A stretch of DNA of 64,000 nucleotides from Acridotheres tristis. Lineage: Eukaryota; Chordata; Aves; Passeriformes; Sturnidae. Below the pieces are notes generated by a model. It was not told the origin of the DNA. It worked only from the letters and a program-made list of their open reading frames with translations, and did no database searches. Shown in pieces: positions 25,211 to 37,759 of this stretch (positions are counted from its first letter, which is position 1; each line of letters opens with the position of its first letter). The stretch spans positions 2,356,001 through 2,420,000 of the forward strand of contig CM072886.1 of assembly GCA_037013685.1 (NCBI GenBank), given 5' to 3'. The position numbers were made by a program, and so were the translations under genes.

Positions 25211-26358
25211 TCCAAGCAATATTTCCAAAGGTTCTTAAGGGATGGATTTTCACCTCACCATCTGTAGGGATTAATTTGGCTTTCCAAGGAAACATCTCTT
25301 CAGTGAGAAACTTTTCTAAGAGAGGTTGGGTGCATGAAATAAGTGATGGAGAAAAGGCCACAGGGAGTTTTTATTATTTCTTTAAATATGTAAAATACAA
25401 CTATTAAAAAAGTATAGAAAAAACCCCTTCAATTGAACAAATATTTCAGCTCTAAATGGAGCCTGGCTGACTTAGTGTTGCTACATCAACATTGGTTTAA
25501 GCAGTAACTGATGTAGGAAAGAATCAATTAACAGGCTAAATGGTCATGTCAATTTGCAAACAGAATTAAGAATTAAATGGAGAAACACCAATTTGTGGTT
25601 ACTCAAGATCTGGCTCTAAATCTCCTGCAGAGCAAATATCAGCCAAACAAATACCAGCAGTGCTAACTTGGGGGTTCTAATGCTCATTTAATATTTCTGT
25701 ACTATAAAACAATCAACATCAGCTCTCTGACAGCTCAGAGTCTGAGACACTTCCAGCACTGAAGAAAATAAAAATCTTGAATGGATCAGCTCTGTTCCCT
25801 ATGGTGTCCAAAAGCACACAGGCTAATGCACAGATAAATACTCAGAATATCTCTATTGGAGCTTTATAAAAACAATTACTGACTGAGATAATCAGGGTCC
25901 TCCATGCCCTTCCCAGACATCTCTTTTGGTAAGGGCAGAATTATATAAAACTATTTCCACACCAAAAAAATTAGAGTTTTCAAGATGTAGGCTGAATTTT
26001 CTTTTCAAAATCTCATCCCAGAGAATAAATTCCAGCCTAATAATCATAGCATTCACTTGGGAAGTAAAACTAAAATCAAACTCTGAGTGAGAAGAGCTGA
26101 AATTTTGTTCCCTGAATTCCAAGGTGGTTGAATCAACGTGTCCATGAACAGGGATACAGCAGCATCATCATTTCCCTTCATTTTTTTTTTTCATGGATAT
26201 GAAGAATTAAAAAATGAAAGCACTTGACTAAATGCAAATAAATTTAATTTTTTTTCATGTGCTCCCCTCATCAGAGATCGAGTCAGCCCCAGCAGTGAAG
26301 TCTCTGGCACAATTCACCTGATCAGAGCATCCCAAAGGCCATGAGAAGCACCCTGGAA
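25211..26358. other. AT-rich non-coding DNA
   Basis: Intergenic DNA leading up to the large TTTC array. No gene or element was recognised. Confidence 0.4.
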
Positions 26359-26676
<318 letters not shown>

Positions 26677-29600
26677 CTGAGCTTCCCAGGGGGAACAGCT
26701 GAGCCACCAACTGCAGATCCCTAAAGCCAAGCTAGAGGAATCTCTCCAGCAGCATTTAAATCCCATTTACTTCATCAAAGAGCTTCCCTCACTAGATCTC
26801 TAAATGATGGGCATTTATAGACCATGTTAAAAGCTCCAGGCCCTAAAATGCCCAGAACATGAGGATTAAAGTTGCCAGCAGGAATGAAGGAGTTAATGAA
26901 CATTTGCTGGGATTTACTGAGCACAAATTTCTCAAGGGGAAGGGAGAGCCTTGATTCTAACTCTGCTTGGAGCAAACGTGGAGAAAAGCAGAGCTTTCCT
27001 CACCCACCCCTGAAATTATCTTGTATTGATGGATCCTAGGAGCAAACAGGGTTACCAAGAGCCAATTCTCAATACATATTAATAAAATACCTCCACCAGA
27101 GAGGTGGGCTATAAATTATCCAGTTCCACTTGAAATGGCCCTTTTTGGCCCATTCAAGTCATGTGCAGTTTCCTGGCTCATATCAGTGACTATGTTGATT
27201 GAATCTTGCATTTATTAGCTGCAAATATTGCCAGATAAATTGGTAACATGAAATTATTTCCCTGCAGTGTCCAGTTTTCAGTGGGTGCAAGACTGTGGAA
27301 ATTATTGGACAGCTCATATCTGTTTACCTACTCTGTAATAAATATGACTATGGGAAAAAAAAACAGTTTTAAATTGGTTTCTTATAATTCTTTCTTTACA
27401 ATGTCTTGTGTTCCAGAACTCCAACAGATTTCTCTGCAAGAGCATTAGGAGAGAGGATGTGCAGCACTGATTATGGGATTTATGGATAGTCCAGCCCAAA
27501 TATCTTCCCTCTAAGGATGTCCCCAGGGATCAGAAGGGTGTGTGTTTTTATGGTTAAAGGCACATCTTCTTCTGCCTTAATTAAACATTCCCAGCTTTGT
27601 ATCCCAATCCACAGCAGGATGGAGACCTCTATGAAATTCCTGGGATTATTTGTGGTAATTTGTTGTGTCCTTGGTGAGGTAACAAAGGAGCTGAAGTGGT
27701 CTTTGTGTTAAAGCCTTTCCTGATGAAGAAGGTTTAAAACCAGAAGGAAAACATTGTCAGGTTCACCAATATTGGTAACACTGCAAATGTCACAGGAAAA
27801 ATTGCTGGAAGCCAAGAAAAATTCATATGAAACTTCTCAAGAGTCTTGGACTGTTACTTTTAGGATAGAAGTTGCTTTATCCACAAAAAGAAGACCATCA
27901 AATGTTGCTTTTTAGAAGTATCTTGCTTTTGGTTTGATAGGCAGACTTTTAGGTGAATGTGATATTCAGTTTTCTCACTGATTTGTCATGCTTTAGCATC
28001 CCAAATATCAACTGTGAGTAGGAGTACTTAAGTTTTGTGGGTTTTTTCTTTGGATCAAGGAGGAAAATTCTGTATATGAAAATCACTGGGTTTTTTTTTG
28101 TTGTTGTTTTTTTTCCCTCAAGAACCACTGCAACATTTCCAAACTAAAATCAAAGTGGAGGTGTTCTTCTTTAACACCTTTAATGTTTTAAGGAGGTTTA
28201 AATGCCATCATGGAGTCACAAAGCAAGTGAGAAAGCAACGAGGAGAGACCTGATAGAGACAAGAAATAGTAAAATTGGAAACACCACGAGAAGCTGCAGA
28301 GCTCTCACAGTAGTGCTTAGAAAAGATGCCAAGAAATTGGATTTTGGATTAAATATTCCTGCACTTCACAGGAATTTCAAAGGGAGTAAACTAAGGTAAT
28401 TTTAGTTCTTAGTGAAGAGAAAAGGGCACAGGAAAAAATGCAATTGCATGCAGAGATGACAAATAACTGCAGTGTAAGATTGTATCCAACAACAGCACAT
28501 TTTGCAAGAATTTTTATTTGCTTCCTGAGGCTTTGTTGAAGAATTGTCTTCACTCTGGTGGCCTGGGGTCCAGTGTTGTGTGTGTTTTATAACAGAGCTG
28601 CAGAAGGAATAAAATACCTTAGACTGTTTCTAAACTCAAAACAGAGACGCAGAAAATCCCTTTAACAAAGGTGGGTGTCCTTACTTCTTCCAAACACAAA
28701 TTGACGTTTTGACTGGAGCAGCTTTTGAGGAAATATTTTGCTAAAATACAACATTTCAATTCCAAGCAGAAGGCAGCACCAGGAACAGTCACAATTCCCA
28801 AAGTTCCTCTTACTTTCCAAATGGTGTTGAGAAAAAAACTTTTTTGGCTGTAATTTGTGTCACACAAACAACTCCAGAGCCTCGGTGGGAAGTGTGAGAC
28901 TCCACTGCAGCACCTCTCATGGGTCCCTTCCAACTCTTTTCTGAGCCACAGAACTTCTCACACGTTTGTTTTTCACTCACTCTGCTGTAGAAGTTCAAAA
29001 TAAGCCAGCAAAGGGTGGAAGAAGTGCCCTTTTCTGCTTTGACTGTGAAGTCAACATCTGCAGCCTTGGTGGAGACACCTGTGACAGTCTGAAATCATCA
29101 ATCCTAAAATTTCTTCTCTTCTCTGGAGCTCCCTGGAGTCTGTGCTGAGCTGCTGCATGTCAGACTCCGTGGCCCCATCTGGGCAGTACCTAAACTGGGA
29201 TAAATCCATCCCCTCCCATCAGGAAATTGGCCAAACTGCTTCTTGAAAATCACCGGTGGCTTGTGCTAATTGATGTGAACAAATCCAGGAATTGATTCAA
29301 ATGCATGGCCAAAACCATGTTAAAAATGTAATAATTCAGCTGCATGGGTAATCAAATCTGCCCTGGTGCTGAAGAGTTTGCTAGGCTGAAAATGTGACAT
29401 TTGATTTAAAAACTAATGGATATTATTGATCCCAGCCTCCAACTCCCTCCCAAAAACCAGAGGAAGTCCAATGAAATTAAAGGAATTGATGGGATCAAGC
29501 CCTCTTCATTTACACAGAATACTCAAAATATTACACAGAATGCATTTAATCAGAATATGATCAGCTACAGAAATCCAAATGGCAAAACACAGAAGTATGG

Positions 29601-31426
29601 TAGAAAAAAAAAATAAGAAAAAAATAAAAGAGGGACAAAAGCAGAAGAATTAAGTGTGTTCGGAGTGGAAAAAAACATTGTAGCTTTTTGAAACTTTATT
29701 TAATGCAGCAATCCCAAGAGTCAGAGATGTTAAGAGGCCTCTTTGTCCCATTATTAGGTCATTTAATAAAAAAAGCTACAACAGTTCCAACCTGCAATTA
29801 AATGCTGCTCTCTCCCCAAAAAGCACAACTTTCTAAAGAAAGTGCTGCCTGAATCCATCCATCATTCCAAATAACAATTCCAAGAGAAATGTCAAAAAAA
29901 GGCAAAAAACCCCAGGATGGATCCAGGCTCAGCATGTTCTGTAACAACATAATTGACACAACCCCAGAGGAACAGGATTTGTCAGACACTGTCAGCTCCA
30001 GCAGCTGCAGAGGCTCAATTTTCTCAAAATTATAAGGTTCCCCCCTAAGCAATTTTTGTAACAGTAAAAAAGAGTAATGTGTAGAAAAGTTTCTTATTAG
30101 GATAGAAGAGGTGATTAAACCTCCACCATTAACCCTAAAATGCCAACGATTTGCAGGAGGCATTTAAACTTCATTTGTATTTTACTGTGCAGCTACTGCA
30201 AACACACAGCAAGTTTTTTGCAAGCTAAAAAAAATTAATTGAGGTGAGACATTGGAGAAAAAGTGTGCTGAGCACGGTAGGGTCAGCAATAAATAGCTTT
30301 AATTTGTTTTAAAAAGCCTTATTTTGGTGAGACAGGCACTGCTGTAAACCCTGGTTCTGTTTTATCAAGGATTGAGCAGCCACAGCTGCATGTGGGTGAA
30401 ACAGGCACAGAGAGAAGGGTTTGATGTCCACTCAAAGTAGAAATAGCAATGAAAACTTCCTTCTCATCCTTGTGTCACCTCATTGCTGTTTTCCATAAAA
30501 TTACAGTTTAGGAGAACAAGTCGAGACAGTTGCCTTTTTTAAATTTATTTTTTTAAATTTGTTGGAAGAAGCCTAATTACCCTAATAATAATTGTTTCAG
30601 GTGTTCTCATCATTTTGTTTCATTTTTATAGAGCAGAAGTTGAAGTTTCAAAGTAATTGCAGACATTATTCTCTGGAAATCAGTTAGAACCAGATTCCTA
30701 AAAGAATATGCAGTGCTTCCTTATTTACTGGGTAAGACCTGAGTAGTCAACATGATTAAACCCCATTTCCAAAATATTCTTTTTTTAAACCCCCCAGGAT
30801 TATAAACTTATTTCCAACAAATTCCATGTATTTTACTACTGGATCTTTTAAAAATCCAGTCACCTTTAAGAATCTGCTTCTTAATTGCCCTGTGATCCCT
30901 AAATTGCTGAGTCAGAGAAACACAGCAGGTTCAACATCCCTTAAAAGAAATTAATAAATTCAGGCTTGATCTCATGGGTTTCAGCCAACTGTAAAAGAGA
31001 GATATTGTTATGTCCCTATCTCTTAAAGAAGCTGTCAAGATAAATAAAAAAAAAAGCCTGAAATGCTCAGGTCTCTCAATAATGAGGTCCTGTAAGTGTC
31101 AGAATTAGATAAGAAGAACTGACAGTTGTGATAAACTACATGAAGATTGTATGGATATTCCAGCAAGTCCCTGTAGATCTATTTTAGCTGTACAAGTATT
31201 TTCCAAGTGTTACATTCAGTTAACAGAAAAATCAATCTAGTAAGATCAAATTGAGTTTGGGTTAATTGAATGAATGCCAATATCAGCAGTAATATTAAAA
31301 AGAAAGACAAAGTAGAATAGGAAAGGACATGCAGCTTCTGATTTGTAACATTAAAAAGTTAAAACTAAAGGGGAAAAAAACCCCCAAAAAACTAACTAGG
31401 TTTTAAAGAAAAAGCCAGGCTTGAAG
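26677..31426. other. AT-rich non-coding DNA
   Basis: No gene was recognised. The block holds short homopolymers (for example T and A runs near 28091-28120 and 29600-29630) and a C/A-rich run near 31370-31395. None of the short open frames has supporting splice sites or family motifs. Confidence 0.4.
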
Positions 31427-31507
31427 GTCTGGGTTTGGGTTGGAAGGGATTTTAATTTTCATTCCAACCCCCTGCTGCCCCTTCCACTATCCCAGGTTGC
31501 CTCAAGT
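31427..31507 (-). repeat. CR1 LINE 3' fragment, short
   Basis: Antisense CR1 tail: 'gggtttgggttggaaggga', 'tccaaccccctgctgcccc', 'ttccactatcccaggttgcc'. It is internally shortened relative to other copies, since the 'atgggcagggac' part is missing. Confidence 0.85.
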
Positions 31508-32513
31508 ATTTATTATTCAGGTAAAAAAGAAATGGCAGAAATATAAAGAAAAAATTAAATCAAATTCAGAGGATTGTTTTAGAGACAAGCCACAAGGACT
31601 TGCAGGCCAAATTTAGAGTGCAAGGAAGGATATTTAATGTGCCAATTTAATGGGAAATGTGCCCATCATGCCAGGGAATTTCATGCCAGCTTTATATCCC
31701 TTATTAATTGTTGTCAGCCTCAGAAAAGCTTCCTTCAGACTTGTTTTTCTCTACAGAAGCTGTCAGGAAAACACCATTTGATGAAAATAGCACATTGCTC
31801 AGTCTTTCTTCTATGTGCACTGTGACCCTGTGGCTGGAACAATTCAGCAGCAGGAGTTTTCATCATCAACCTTTCATTTATTTATTTGTTTGTTATTTTT
31901 TTTCTTTTCCCGGGAAAAAAAACCAAAAAGTGTTTCTCTCCAAGAGGACAAAAAATGTTGGAAAAAACAAGTTAATAATGTGCTGTGATTTTAGCAGGAG
32001 CCTGGGCTGAGAAAAGTTCTTTAAGAGAGATGTCAAAGTCAAATCCAAGACTTGTTCCTCTAAATTTTACCTGTCCAAGGTCAGAGTCCTGTGTATCCTT
32101 AGGGATCTTCCTGAGATTCATGCAGGGTTTTGCTCTCATATCCAGTATTTTTTATAGCAGATACTCTGGGGGGTGGAAAGGCAAAGAATAACCAAGCAAA
32201 CACTCAAAAAGCTGACTAGAGCAAAGGTCTGCCTGTAAAGAATTATCTTTGTACTATTGTTCAGGAGGCAAAGGGGAAGATAGAAGAAATAATCCATTAT
32301 TGGTACTGCAGCATGTTAATCATGACCCTTATTCAAACCTGGAAGGGAACAAGCACAACCTCTGGCTGGGGCAGAATATAAATGTTTGAGGAGGGATGGA
32401 AGTGGGAAATCCCTGGGTCAGAGGTGAAAGTGCAACTTGAGGGGAAAAAAAACACTCATGAAGAGCTGGAAGTGGAGCAAGTTTATTAAAAAAAATAAAT
32501 TAGGAAAAAAAAA
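31508..32513. other. Non-coding DNA
   Basis: No exon was recognised. An A-rich segment (32444-32512) leads directly into the pentanucleotide array that follows. Confidence 0.4.
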
Positions 32514-32848
32514 GAAGGGAAGGGAAGGGAAGGGAAGGGAAGGGAAGGGAAGGGAAGGGAAGGGAAGGGAAGGGAAGGGAAGGGAAGGGAAGGGAAGGGA
32601 AGGGAAGGGAAGGGAAGGGAAGGGAAGGAAAGGAAAGGAAAGGAAAGGAAAGGAAAGGAAAGGAAAGGAAAGGAAAGGAAAGGAAAGGAAAGGAAAGGAA
32701 AGGAAAGGAAAGGAAAGGAAAGGAAAGGAAAGGAAAGGAAAGGAAAGGAAAGGAAAGGAAAGGAAAGGAAAGGAAAGGAAAGGAAAGGAAAGGAAAGGAA
32801 AGGAAAGGAAAGGAAAGGAAAGGAAAGGAAAGGAAAGGAAAGGAAAGG
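32514..32848. repeat. Compound (AAGGG)n-(AAAGG)n array
   Basis: A pure-purine array of about 335 bp made of two blocks. The first has about 22 units of AAGGG (to about 32625) and the second about 45 units of AAAGG (32626-32848), with one clean switch and no interruption. Lys-Gly-Arg-Glu and Ser-Phe-Pro frames across it are artefacts. The A-rich run on its left suggests it grew from an A-rich seed such as a retroposon tail, which is an inference. Confidence 0.98.
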
Positions 32849-33100
32849 TTTAGAGGCCCTTGGAGAGCAAAGACCTCTTCCTTGGACAAATGAGCAGGCT
32901 GAGGGATCTAAATGCCAAAGTTGGATGTGGGGGCTCAGCTGCAGCAATGAAATGGTGGATGTCTGCTGAAAGTCGCTTGGTTTGAATTTACTGAATTAAC
33001 CAGAGTGTCCATGCTGCAGTTATAAGATGGAAATCATTGCTGTCCCTCCCTCAGCCTCTCTGGGAGACAGACACAAATTACCAGGTTTAAGAATTCCTTA
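32849..33100. other. Non-coding spacer
   Basis: Unique-looking DNA between the purine array and the next CR1 copy. No features were recognised. Confidence 0.4.
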
Positions 33101-33237
33101 GTGTCACAGAATTATAGAATGGTTTGGGTTGGAATGGACCTTAAAGATCATTTTGTTCCACCCCCTGCCATGGGCAGGGACACCTTCCACTCTCCCAGGG
33201 TGCTCCAAGCCCTGCCTTGGACCCTTCCAGGGATCAA
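33101..33237 (-). repeat. CR1 LINE 3' fragment
   Basis: Antisense CR1: 'cagaattatagaatggtttg', 'ggttggaatggaccttaaag', 'ccctgccatgggcaggga', 'cttccactctcccagggtgc', 'ccttggacccttccagggat'. Relatively little diverged. Confidence 0.93.
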
Positions 33238-33694
33238 AATGATTATTCTGAAAATTCCCCAGGACGTCATTTAGGGACAAAAATGTGGCTAACCCTGGGA
33301 AGTTCCTGCAGCTCCCAGCAAAAGCCTGCTCGTGGTGCAGGACAGATACAATGCCCTTAACAAAAGTGGGTGTTTTATCCCAGTGAGGTAGAAATGAGAT
33401 AAGGCTGGGAGAAAGCCAGCTAATCTGGGTCACCAGATGGAATGCTGCACAGCAAAAGGCACAGGAGCCCGAATTGTCTGAATGGGAGAAAAACAAAAGG
33501 GCAGAGCCATTAGCAGCAGCTCTAATGTTTCTTAACGAGTGGCGATGGCAGAGAAAAATCTGCAGTTGACTTATGCTGGTTTTTAAGCAACAGATGTTTA
33601 GGAGAACAACATTGTGCAAAACAGAAACAGTGTGGGCTGTTTATTGTCAGGGCAATGGTAATAAGAACCTCTGCTGTGGAGACAGAGAGAGCTG
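33238..33694. other. Non-coding DNA
   Basis: Lies between two CR1 copies of opposite orientation. No exon was recognised. Confidence 0.4.
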
Positions 33695-33835
33695 CCACTG
33701 CTCAGCCTGGAGAAGAATACGGAGAGATCTCATTTTGGCCTTCCAGTAAATCAAAAATGGCTTACAAACAGGAGAAATGACTTTTTACATGGGCTGATAA
33801 CCACAGGACAAAGGGGAACGATTTTAAACTGCCCA
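33695..33835 (+). repeat. CR1 LINE internal 3' fragment
   Basis: Sense-orientation segment: 'ctcagcctggagaagaatac', 'ggagagatctcattttggcc', 'ttccagtaaatcaaaaatggc', 'gggctgataaccacaggacaaa', 'gggaacgattttaaact'. This is the part of CR1 upstream of the usual 3' tail. It is moderately diverged and stops where the tail portion would begin. Confidence 0.85.
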
Positions 33836-34221
33836 GTTTTAATGTGTAGGGCACATCTGTGTTGTTCTAAAAACGCATCTGATGTTGCTTTGTGTCTTTC
33901 ATTGAGATTTATTCTGCAGGACTGAAGAAATTCATACCTTGTTTTGTAACAGCAGCAAAAATCTGCTTGGTGGCCACTTCACATGATGGACTCAAGGTCT
34001 GTCAACATCTGGAGATAAAATAATTGTCAGCTCCTGTGAGAGGAGCAGGAAAGCCCTGAGGAGGATAAATACACTGCCTGGGGCTGAGGAGGAGATCAGC
34101 CCCTTCCCTGTCAGTAAGGGCTGACATGTGCATCAATTCTGCTTTTCCATTCTACTTCTCAAAGTCAAAGTGCATTTAGGATTCTTTTGGAAAAAAAAAT
34201 AATATAAATAATCCCTAATTA
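33836..34221. other. Non-coding DNA between CR1 pieces
   Basis: No gene was recognised. The two flanking CR1 pieces have the same orientation and consecutive parts of the element, so this may be an insertion or diverged sequence within one older copy. I see no clear insertion boundaries. Confidence 0.35.
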
Positions 34222-34318
34222 TGAGCAGCCTGGGATAGTGGAAGTTGTCCCTGCTCATGGGGTGGAACAAGATGAGCTTTAAGATCCCTTCAACTCAAAC
34301 CATTTTGTGATTCTACGA
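34222..34318 (+). repeat. CR1 LINE 3' tail
   Basis: Sense-orientation tail: 'gagcagcctgggatagtgga', 'ttgtccctgctcatgg', 'caactcaaaccattttgtga' and 'ttctacgat'. It carries the natural 3' end of the element. Confidence 0.88.
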
Positions 34319-35291
34319 TAAACAGTAAAAAGTATTAAATCTCCATTAAAAAAAAAAAAATCAACTTTCTGAAAACATGAGGGAGATGCGAAAGCAGAGA
34401 AAAAAAGACCCAACAAAATTTCAAAATTGCTTTCACTTAAGAAAACGAAGCATCAAAATGATAATGTCTGAACCGAAACATCTCATAGCAAGTTCTACAA
34501 AATTAGAAGAAAATTAAAAACCGAGGCTTGAAGTCTGCTTTTAATCAGCTGTGCTGGTTTATGGATTCAGCTCATCAGCTTGAGCTGTGTCTCAGCACCA
34601 TCCTCTGCCAGCCCCTTCCTCCCCCCAGGACTGAAGCATCCCTGCTCTCCCAGGGACCTGCTTGCAAGCAGAACCACTGCTTATCACAGCATGGGATTCT
34701 TCTAATTAGGGCCTGAATTCTGCTCCCTCTGCCATTCGTGGTCACCCTGCATTAAAGCAAAAATCACTTTTTAATGTGAGGAAAGGCTCCTTAGGCAGAA
34801 TATTTTCCTACTTCAGCAGCCAGCAGCTAAATGAAAGATATCCAGAGCATTCTGAAGGCAGGTTTAAAGGAGAGGCAGCTCACCCAGCACTCAGGGCAGA
34901 AATGTGCCATCAGAGTTATAACAAACCCAGCCATATTCCCTGATGCAGAACTCCTTTGATGGACTCTTCTCCCCACAGACTGCAGCATCCTTGCATTCTG
35001 AGCGTGTCCTGTGTGAGCTTATTAAATTCTTCCTTTAATGAGCCTGATAAAATGAACTCGCTGCTGGACTGACTGCTCAGAGTTGAGGTTTGCTGTTTAA
35101 TGTTCAGACAGCTCCAAGAGAAAAACTGCCCACAAGGAAATAAAGTTCCCTGACGTTTAAGGGAGATCAAAGAGCCTCCAAATATTAGCCAAGATTATTA
35201 GGTTAAAGGTTTTGGTGAAGAGTCCCAAAGACAGACAAGATACCCATCCATACACAGAAAAAAACTCCACAAAAAACCCACACATAAAGAG
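34319..35291. other. Non-coding DNA
   Basis: No gene or repeat was recognised apart from a short A run near 34348-34361. Confidence 0.4.
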
Positions 35292-35545
35292 TCCTTTCCT
35301 TTCCTTTCCTTTCCTTTCCTTTCCTTTCCTTTCCTTTCCTTTCCTTTCCTTTCCTTTCCTTTCCTTTCCTTTCCTTTCCTTTCCTTTCCTTTCCTTTCCT
35401 TTCCTTTCCTTTCCTTTCCTTTCCTTTCCTTTCCTTTCCTTTCCTTTCCTTTCCTTTTCCTTTCCTTTCCTTTCCTTTCCTTTCCTTTCCTTTCCTTTCC
35501 TTTCCTTTCCTTTCCTTTCCTTTCCTTTCCTTTCCTTTCCTTTCC
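35292..35545. repeat. (TTTCC)n / (AAAGG)n array, about 50 units
   Basis: A pyrimidine-only pentanucleotide array of about 254 bp. It is perfect except for one extra T near 35455-35458 that shifts the phase. Its complement is the AAAGG unit of the array at 32626-32848, so the two arrays form a long inverted repeat about 2.4 kb apart. Open frames over it are artefacts. Confidence 0.98.
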
Positions 35546-37724
35546 ACTTTGTTTCTAGGACTCGTTATTTCCTTGTCCAAAGGAATTCCATTCCAGGAAT
35601 GTAAATTAATTGAATGTAAATACCACTTGCATTGATACAAACCAGCCCTCGTGGTCCAGCCTGGAAACCAAAGTTGGGCTGATTTAAATAGATTAATGAC
35701 ATCATCTGTCACAAATAGATAACAAAAATAAAGCTTTTTAAGGGGGGAAATAAAATTCCAGACATTTAATTAATCAGCAAGTGAATAAAGAAATATTTAC
35801 ACATCAAATAATGATTTTTCCCTTTTCCCAAGGTCTCCTTTTACTCATGTTCTGGCTGATCAGCACAAAATCAAACATGGAACAACTCCCCAAGCTCAGT
35901 TTAGGTGGAACATTGTGGCTTCAACTTTCTCAGACATGAAGAAAAGATCGTGCTTTGCTTTTTCCCCTCGTGGCTGCCACTCTAAGGGAAGATGTCACCT
36001 CCCTTTCCAGGCTTTTCTTCCTTAAATCCAGAAGCAATCCTGCTGCTGGACAAGGCCAGGTTTTCCTGTTGCCATCAGCCACAAAGCAGACCATGGTCAC
36101 TGAGGCACATCTCACGGATCTGCCCTTTCCAAAGCCAGACCTCCTGCTCCTCATCAAGGCAATTGCACCTGAACTCAGTGGGGAAAAAAAATGGCCTGAA
36201 CACCACAAAAGGAGGATTCCTACACTTTAATCCAAAAATTAAACTCAAGTCAATCTAAATAAAGATCAAAAGAAAAACCAGTTTACGCCCAAGAGCTGTC
36301 ATATTTGTCTGGCTTTCTGAGAGTGATAGACAGAGCAGTAGAGACAATTAATTCTCTTAACTAATTAGTGACTGAACAGGCAGTAAATATGGCAGAGTTT
36401 GTCTTCAAGGGAAGGGAAATATAAACAAATGTGTGTCTAAAATTCGATACAAATGCACGGAGATATTTTATATTACTTATATTCTAGATAATGATTTATA
36501 CAGGGGAAAAGGTTTGCTAGGGGCATTAAATCTAATCCCTTGCTTTGTCATCTGATAAGGAGAAAGTGCATCTGCCTAATTTATGCTGGAAATGGGAAAC
36601 ATACTTTTGAAATTGCTGTAGAATCACCATTTTGGATACTATTATCATCGTGCAGGGTGTTATTGGGACAGTACCTGGCACCTTTGATCCCCTTGTGTGT
36701 CCCTTGTTGAAGTTGCTCCATCTCCTATCAAGTTCCCTTAACCACCCACCAGGAAATCTAGAAATGATGAGCAGCCACCATTAGCTAAACATTTGTTTTG
36801 GAATGGGGCAGTTCTGGGATGGTTCAGTATTTGTCTAGGAGAGCATCTGGAATTTCAGATCTTGTGCACAGGCTGAGGGTTGGGACCACATGAGCTGGGT
36901 TTGTAATTTGCTGAAAAGTGAGGGAAAGGAGAGAGTGGAATATCAGAGGCTTTGGGATAGCATCTCAGGGCTGTCCCCACAGCCACACTGCTGGTGGGAG
37001 GCAATGAGGAGGGATCCATCTGTCCCCTGTGATTGTGCAAAATTCAGCTTCTCAAGCCCCCCAGCTTCAGTCTTTGCATTCCCATCCTGCATTCCTGACC
37101 TGGGATCCCAAAGCCATGCTCAGCACAGGGTCTTGGGTCTGGCTCAGATTTCCTTTTCCCTCTGCTGTGGTAACACAGGGATGTTTTTGTTGTGGTTGAG
37201 TTGGGCTTGAACAGCATCAGGGCCTTCCTTTTCTGCTTGTCCCTGACCCAGAGAGGAGCCTGGGGGTGCACAAGAGGTTTTAAGGGGACACAGCTGCTCC
37301 AAAGTGATTTGAGGGATATCCCACACCTCACAACGTGCTCAGCACACAGACCTGGGGGAGGAGAGAGGGGATTTGGAGTGATGGTGTTTGCCTTCAGGTC
37401 ACTGTCACACCTGATGGATTCCTGCTTTCTGGGGGTGCTGAACCCCTGCCTGCCCTTGGGGAGCAGGGAATGAATTCCTTGCTTGGCTTTGCTTGTGTGT
37501 GCGACTTTTGCTTTTCCTGGTATTTATCCGTCTTTTTTCTCCACCCATGAGTTTCTCACTTGTACTCTCCTGATGTTTCTCCCCCATCTCAGGTCTTTAT
37601 TTGCCAGATCCTTATTTGCCAGCTTGGTTAAACCACGGCACAGAAACTTCCCAAACTCTTTGCTGTGCACCTCCGACACTCCCATCTCTACCTACTTCCA
37701 AAAAAGTCTCGTATCTCAAAAATC

Positions 37725-37759
<35 letters not shown>

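Noticed and set aside
32437..32947. Open frames of 130-150 codons encoding KGRE/KGKE or LSFPF repeats
   Set aside because: They are products of the AAGGG/AAAGG array. The same happens at 35203-35712.
28640..33390. Shared phrase 'taacaaaggtgggtgt' / 'taacaaaagtgggtgt' near 28663 and 33358, with a third partial match near 52668
   Set aside because: Similarity is confined to about 15 bases with different flanks, so it is most likely coincidence or a remnant too short to name.
33104..33619. 171-codon minus-strand frame
   Set aside because: Its C-terminal part lies in a CR1 tail and the rest has no family resemblance. It is a repeat-derived open frame.
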